Made by a program: the position numbers and the translations under genes. The notes under the pieces were generated by a model. The model saw nothing but the letters and a program-made list of their open reading frames with translations. It did no database searches and was not told the DNA's origin. A DNA stretch of 20,365 bases from Priapulus caudatus (Eukaryota > Priapulida > Priapulimorpha > Priapulimorphida > Priapulidae): contig NW_014579475.1 of NCBI RefSeq assembly GCF_000485595.1, forward strand, positions 12,013-32,377. The letters are read 5' to 3'. Below are positions 16,800-20,365 of the stretch, in pieces. Each line of letters begins with the position of its first letter. Position 1 is the stretch's first letter.

Positions 16800-17199
16800 T
16801 TGGGTAATGCTATCCCCCGGGCGTGGAGGGAGGTGACCGCAACGTGGCAGCACTAGTGTTAGAATAGTGTTAGGATTAGGGTTAGGGTCAGGATTAGGGT
16901 TAAGGTTAGGGTTAGGGTTAGGGTTAGGGTTAGGGTTAGGATTAGGGTTAGGGTTAGGGTTAGGGTTAGGATTAGGGTTAGGGTCAGGGTTTTTGCATCA
17001 TGATATCTGTCCCCACACCATAGATTAATTTTTGTGGATAACACTGCCTATATATAGCGCGGCGACACATATATATTTAGTGTGAAGGTTAGTGTTGGCG
17101 GTGTTGGAGTGAGGGTTAACGTTAGGTTTAACGTTTTGAACGTCATCGTCAACGTTATCACGTGACCTCCCTCCACGCCCGGGGGATAGCAACACCCAA
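16800..17199. mobile_element. 400-bp cassette with 35-bp inverted ends around telomeric repeats
   Basis: The arms 16800-16834 and 17165-17199 are inverse complements at 33 of 35 positions, with a perfect core CTATCCCCCGGGCGTGGAGG extended by GAGGT. Between them lie the TTAGGG tract and a degenerate GTTAGTGTT/AACGTT-rich stretch. I see no coding sequence. It may be a non-autonomous fold-back element that captured telomeric DNA, or a repaired break; both are inferences. Confidence 0.75.
16869..16991 (+). repeat. Interstitial telomeric repeat (TTAGGG)n
   Basis: About 20 hexamers with a few variants (GATTAGG, GGTCAGG, TTAAGG), all in the same orientation. TTAGGG is the ancestral metazoan telomere unit. 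Confidence 0.93.
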
Positions 17200-17744
17200 C
17201 CACTTTCACTCGGCTTTCACTGACCTACTAGCCGCGATTCGGCGCGTCTGCGCTCTCGCTTACTGCGAGTGTAAACACGGCCTCCAACATTCCCCGCTAA
17301 CCTAGAAGCTCTGCCTACTACAACGCTGCTGCCAACGACTGCAACACCTGATGGCATATCCCGCGATGGGGAAAACTTCACGAGTCGTACCGTACCGATT
17401 GGGGAAAACCTCGAACAGCACCGATGAAAATTCGGGGCTAGGGGGATCAACATCATCCATGGGACGCCAACGCTGACGCAGCAACACAACGTTACAGAGG
17501 AAGCGGCCACCGCAGCGACATCTTGCGAGCATTTCTGCTGCCGTCGCAGATGGGCGCAGACAATATCAGACGTGTAAACCGGTGCCGTCGACCGCGAGAC
17601 AACTGCTGCTAGCGCGGCGGCGGGGTTCGATCGTCGCTCCAGGCCACCAGTCAGGGAGCGAGCGATGAGAGGTAGCGAGCCTGCATTGTGAACGGGGAGG
17701 AGGGGGGAACCCGACGCCGCGACGCCGCCAGCGGGAGGATGCCG
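17200..17744. other. Non-coding, G+C-rich
   Basis: I see no domain in the minus frames (for example 17302-17532). GGGGAAAACTTC and GGGGAAAACCTC occur 32 bp apart. No gene is supported. Confidence 0.4.
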
Positions 17745-18895
17745 CGATGAAGAGATGGGGGACAGTAGGGAGGGCGGGAGGGATAGAGGGAGGAACAGGG
17801 TGGAGTAGCAGGGAGGATTGACGATGGAACGACAGGGAAGGCAAGGAGGCGAGGGAGCGAGAGGGCGCGGGGGAGTAGCGGGACGCGGATGCACGAATGG
17901 GAAGACAGGAGAAGGGGGAGGGAAGGCGAGGGAGGGCAGGGGGCAGAGTAGCCCAGGGACGGATGACGATGGAAGACAGGGAAGGAGGGAGGAGAGGAGG
18001 CGACGGGCAGGGGGAGTTCAGCAGTACGGATGACGACTGCGACAAGGCGAAGGGAGGGCAGGGAGGGAGGAGGCAGGGGGAGTAGCAGGACGGGATGGCC
18101 GATGAAAGAACAGGGAAGGCCAGGAATGGAGGGAGGGCAGCTGGGAGTAGCAGGGACGGATCGGATGGACCGCACAGGGAAGGGTGAGAGGGAGGGGGGC
18201 AGGGGGGAGTAGCAGAGGCGGAATGACGATGGACGACAGGGAAAGGCCAGCGATGGAGGGAGGCAGGGGGGGTAGCAGAGGCGCGATGACGATGAACGAC
18301 AGGGAAGGCGGTAGAGGGGGGAGGAGGGCAGGCGGGGAGTAGCAGAGGCGGAATTGACGATGCGACAGGGCATGACCTCCTGAGGGAGGAGAGCGGCAGG
18401 GGGAGAGCAGGACGGAATGCCGATGAACGGGACAGGGAAGACCTCCTGAGGGGGGAGGGGAGGAGCAGGGGGAGTAGTAGCAGGGACGGGGCCGAATGAA
18501 ACGACGGGGAAGGACGGGAGGGAGGCGAAGGGCACAGGGGGCAGTAGCAGAGAGGCGGATAAGATGGACGACAGGAAGACGGGAGGAGGGAGGGAGGGCA
18601 GGGGAGTAGCAGAGGGCGGATGACGATGGACGACAGGGAGGCGGTGAGGGAGCGAGGGCAGGGGGAAAAAGTCAGTAGCAGGACGCGATGCGATGACGAC
18701 AGGGCAAGGGTGGAAGGGAGGGGGGCAGGGGGAGTACAGGGGCGGATGACCCGAATGGACGGACAAGGGAGACAGGAGGCGAGGGCAGGGAGGGTTAGCG
18801 AGGACGGATGCAGATGCAACGACAGGGATATAGGGTGGAGGGAGGAGCGCAGGGGAGTAAGCAGCAGGCGGATTGACGATTGACGACAGGGAAAA
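17745..18895. repeat. 60-bp G-rich minisatellite, array 1 (noisy)
   Basis: About 18-19 units built from GGGAGGGAGGGCAGGGGGAG, TAGCAGAGGCGGATGACGAT and GGACGACAGGGAAGGCG. Copies differ by many small insertions and deletions. Minus-strand frames of 495 and 454 codons overlap each other in different phases across it, both built of the same Pro/Leu/Ser/His-Arg repeat, so neither is a protein gene. Confidence 0.93.
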
Positions 18896-19063
18896 GGGTG
18901 GAGGCGCGGAGAAGGTGGATAGCGGGGTGAGTAAGGCGGTGAAGAGGTAGCAGAGGCCGGGGCGGATAAGAGAGTGCATGGCGAGGAAACAAAAGAAGAA
19001 GTGGAGTGAGAGCAACAGCTATAACACCCAAACTCGCTTGATTTGCCACCCAAATTTGCTCTC
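18896..19063 (+). repeat. Array flank, copy 1
   Basis: This flank beyond array 1 is repeated at 20206-20365. The inner half differs by indels; the outer 70 bp or so, from AACAAAAGAAGAAGTGGAGT to CACCCAAATTT, are identical. Confidence 0.9.
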
Positions 19064-19421
19064 CCCCCCCCCAGTATAATCTCACTCTACCACCCACAAC
19101 TCCCAACCTCACGCGCTTCTCTCCCCCCTCCTCTCTCTCTCTCTCTCCCTACACACGCGACTCGCTAAAGCGCTACTAAAGTGCGCGCACCCGCTAAGCC
19201 CCTCCACAGGTAAACACCTTGATAATCTCTCGCGCAGGTAGGTTCTAGCTAAGCTCGCTCCTTACAATGCGTGCCTTAGAATAACATTGGGGCAAGGATC
19301 CGCATTACTGGCAGCGCGGCGGCCGATAAGCTTTAGCGCACGTTGCCATGATGCAATCCACGATCATCCGGTCCACCTGACTGAATGTCACCTGTTTGGC
19401 AAGCAGCTAATCAACACCTGC

Positions 19422-19428
<7 letters not shown>
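19064..19428. other. Spacer, no gene seen
   Basis: A poly-C run (19065-19073) and a CT microsatellite (about 19121-19147) are present. I see no exon or RNA gene. Confidence 0.5.
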
Positions 19429-19476
<48 letters not shown>

Positions 19477-19506
19477 AAGAAAGAAGCAGAAAGAGAGAGA
19501 GAGATG
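19429..19506. repeat. GA microsatellite
   Basis: A nearly pure AG run of about 40 bp, then GA-rich sequence with AAAG interruptions. Confidence 0.9.
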
Positions 19507-19965
19507 CCCGCTAACTAAGACGTATTGTGCTCACGCCGGCGACTTGCCCCTCGCACCGTGTGTGGGCCGGGAAGGAAGGGGAGGGGGCGACCGACCGTCA
19601 GTGCACCTGCGTGTCGGCGTGCGCAAACACGCTGACGTCTGTCGGCTAGAGTCCATTTACGTGCGTACAGGAGAGGTGGGGGACTCTCGTCCGACGCACT
19701 CTAACCGACTGACATTCCATTCCCCGGCAAACCCCTCTCGCTGTTCGGGTGCTGCGCTGAGGCGTGGGTGTTTCACAGGGCGCCGCCAGCGAGAACGGAC
19801 TGGCATGTTTGATCATGAGTGGCTGGGTAACGAAAGAGGCAAGCCGACTACACCCCTCCCCCCTGCCCCGCCGCCTGATCAAGATCTGTGTCCGCGGGCC
19901 AGCAAATCTGGACAACACATGCGCGTAACGACGGAAGATGAAGAAGAAGAAGAAGATGAAGAAGA
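19507..19965. other. Unique spacer ending in a GAA tract
   Basis: No domain is visible in the plus frame 19544-19996 or on the minus strand. A GAAGAA tract (about 19936-19965) ends at an N (19966) where array 2 starts abruptly. Confidence 0.45.
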
Positions 19966-19966
19966 N

Positions 19967-20205
19967 GGAGGGAGGGAGGGAGGGCAGGGGGAGTAGCAGG
20001 GACGGATGCCGATGAACGACAGGGAAGGGTGGAGGGAGGGAGGGCAGGGGGAGTAGCAGGGGCGGATAACGATGGACGACAGGGAAGACGGGAGGGAGGG
20101 AGGGAGGGCAGGGGGAGTAGCAGGGGCGGATGACGATGGACGACAGGGAAGACAGGAGGGAGGGAGGGCAGGGGGAGTAGCAGAGGCGGATGACGATGAA
20201 CGACA
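19967..20205. repeat. 60-bp G-rich minisatellite, array 2 (clean)
   Basis: Four regular units start at 19981, 20041, 20105 and 20165. Spacings are 60, 64 and 60 bp; the 64 reflects one extra GGGA. It is the same unit as array 1 but far more uniform. Confidence 0.93.
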
Positions 20206-20365
20206 GGGAAGGGTGGAGGCGCGGAGAAGGTGGAAGCGGGGTGAGGCGGTGAAGAGGTAGGCAGAGGCGGAGATAAGAGAGTGATGGCAGAGGCAAACAA
20301 AAGAAGAAGTGGAGTGAGAGCAACAGCTATAACACCCAAACTCGCTTGATTTGCCACCCAAATTT
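20206..20365 (+). repeat. Array flank, copy 2 (runs off the window)
   Basis: Same sequence and orientation as 18896-19063. The window ends inside the identity, so the true length of the duplication is unknown. Confidence 0.9.

Noticed and set aside
17566-19053. A 495-codon minus-strand open frame (and a 454-codon frame in another phase)
   Set aside because: Both are readings of the 60-bp minisatellite, whose length is a multiple of three. Content is Pro/Leu/Ser/His repeats in two phases at once, with no domain and no codon preference.

Overview
The window is nuclear DNA of an animal. It has spliced genes with GT-AG introns, dense micro- and minisatellites, short inverted-repeat elements and assembly gaps (ten N at 5927-5936, single N at 8940 and 19966). 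The interstitial telomeric tract is TTAGGG type, which fits deuterostomes, lophotrochozoans, cnidarians or priapulids better than arthropods (TTAGG) or nematodes (TTAGGC). The species cannot be named from this sequence.

Three genes can be recognised, each only in part. (1) 1613-1729, minus: one exon of a phospholipase B1-like GDSL lipase, ending just after the catalytic GDS(L) motif. (2) 8055-8933, plus: the 3' part of a THAP-type zinc-finger gene in three phase-compatible exons; the THAP exon carries a one-base frameshift near 8182. (3) 15199-16282, minus: the last two coding exons of an SH2B-family adaptor (SH2B1/APS/Lnk), with a complete SH2 domain and the family's C-terminal Asn-x-Tyr-Ser-Phe tail. 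A possible fourth exon of unknown family lies at 3547-3683, minus.

Layout: 1-930, CA/TA satellites and a 31-bp inverted repeat. 930-3500, PLB1 exon, paired CRE sites, a MITE copy and a 38-bp perfect palindrome. 3500-5930, candidate exon, AT palindrome, a long GT tract, a CTCF-like site and a 16-bp minisatellite. 5937-7440, a ~390-bp block present twice, then a cluster of palindromes. 8055-9281, THAP gene bracketed by GCGCCATCTGTCG repeats. 9345-9706, purine-pyrimidine alternating array full of CACGTG. 9707-14820, mostly non-coding with GA, CAA and GTGC satellites. 14821-15025, second MITE copy. 15065-16282, SH2B 3' end with a G-rich 3' UTR and a 24-bp minisatellite that runs into the splice acceptor. 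16323-20365, probably a large SH2B intron or upstream sequence, with CAT/CAG triplets, a telomere-repeat cassette bounded by 35-bp inverted repeats, and a 60-bp minisatellite present twice with a duplicated flank.

The three genes have no evident joint function. The remarkable content is structural: repeat birth at a splice site, a telomeric cassette with inverted ends, a small MITE family, and two places where the assembly itself looks duplicated.
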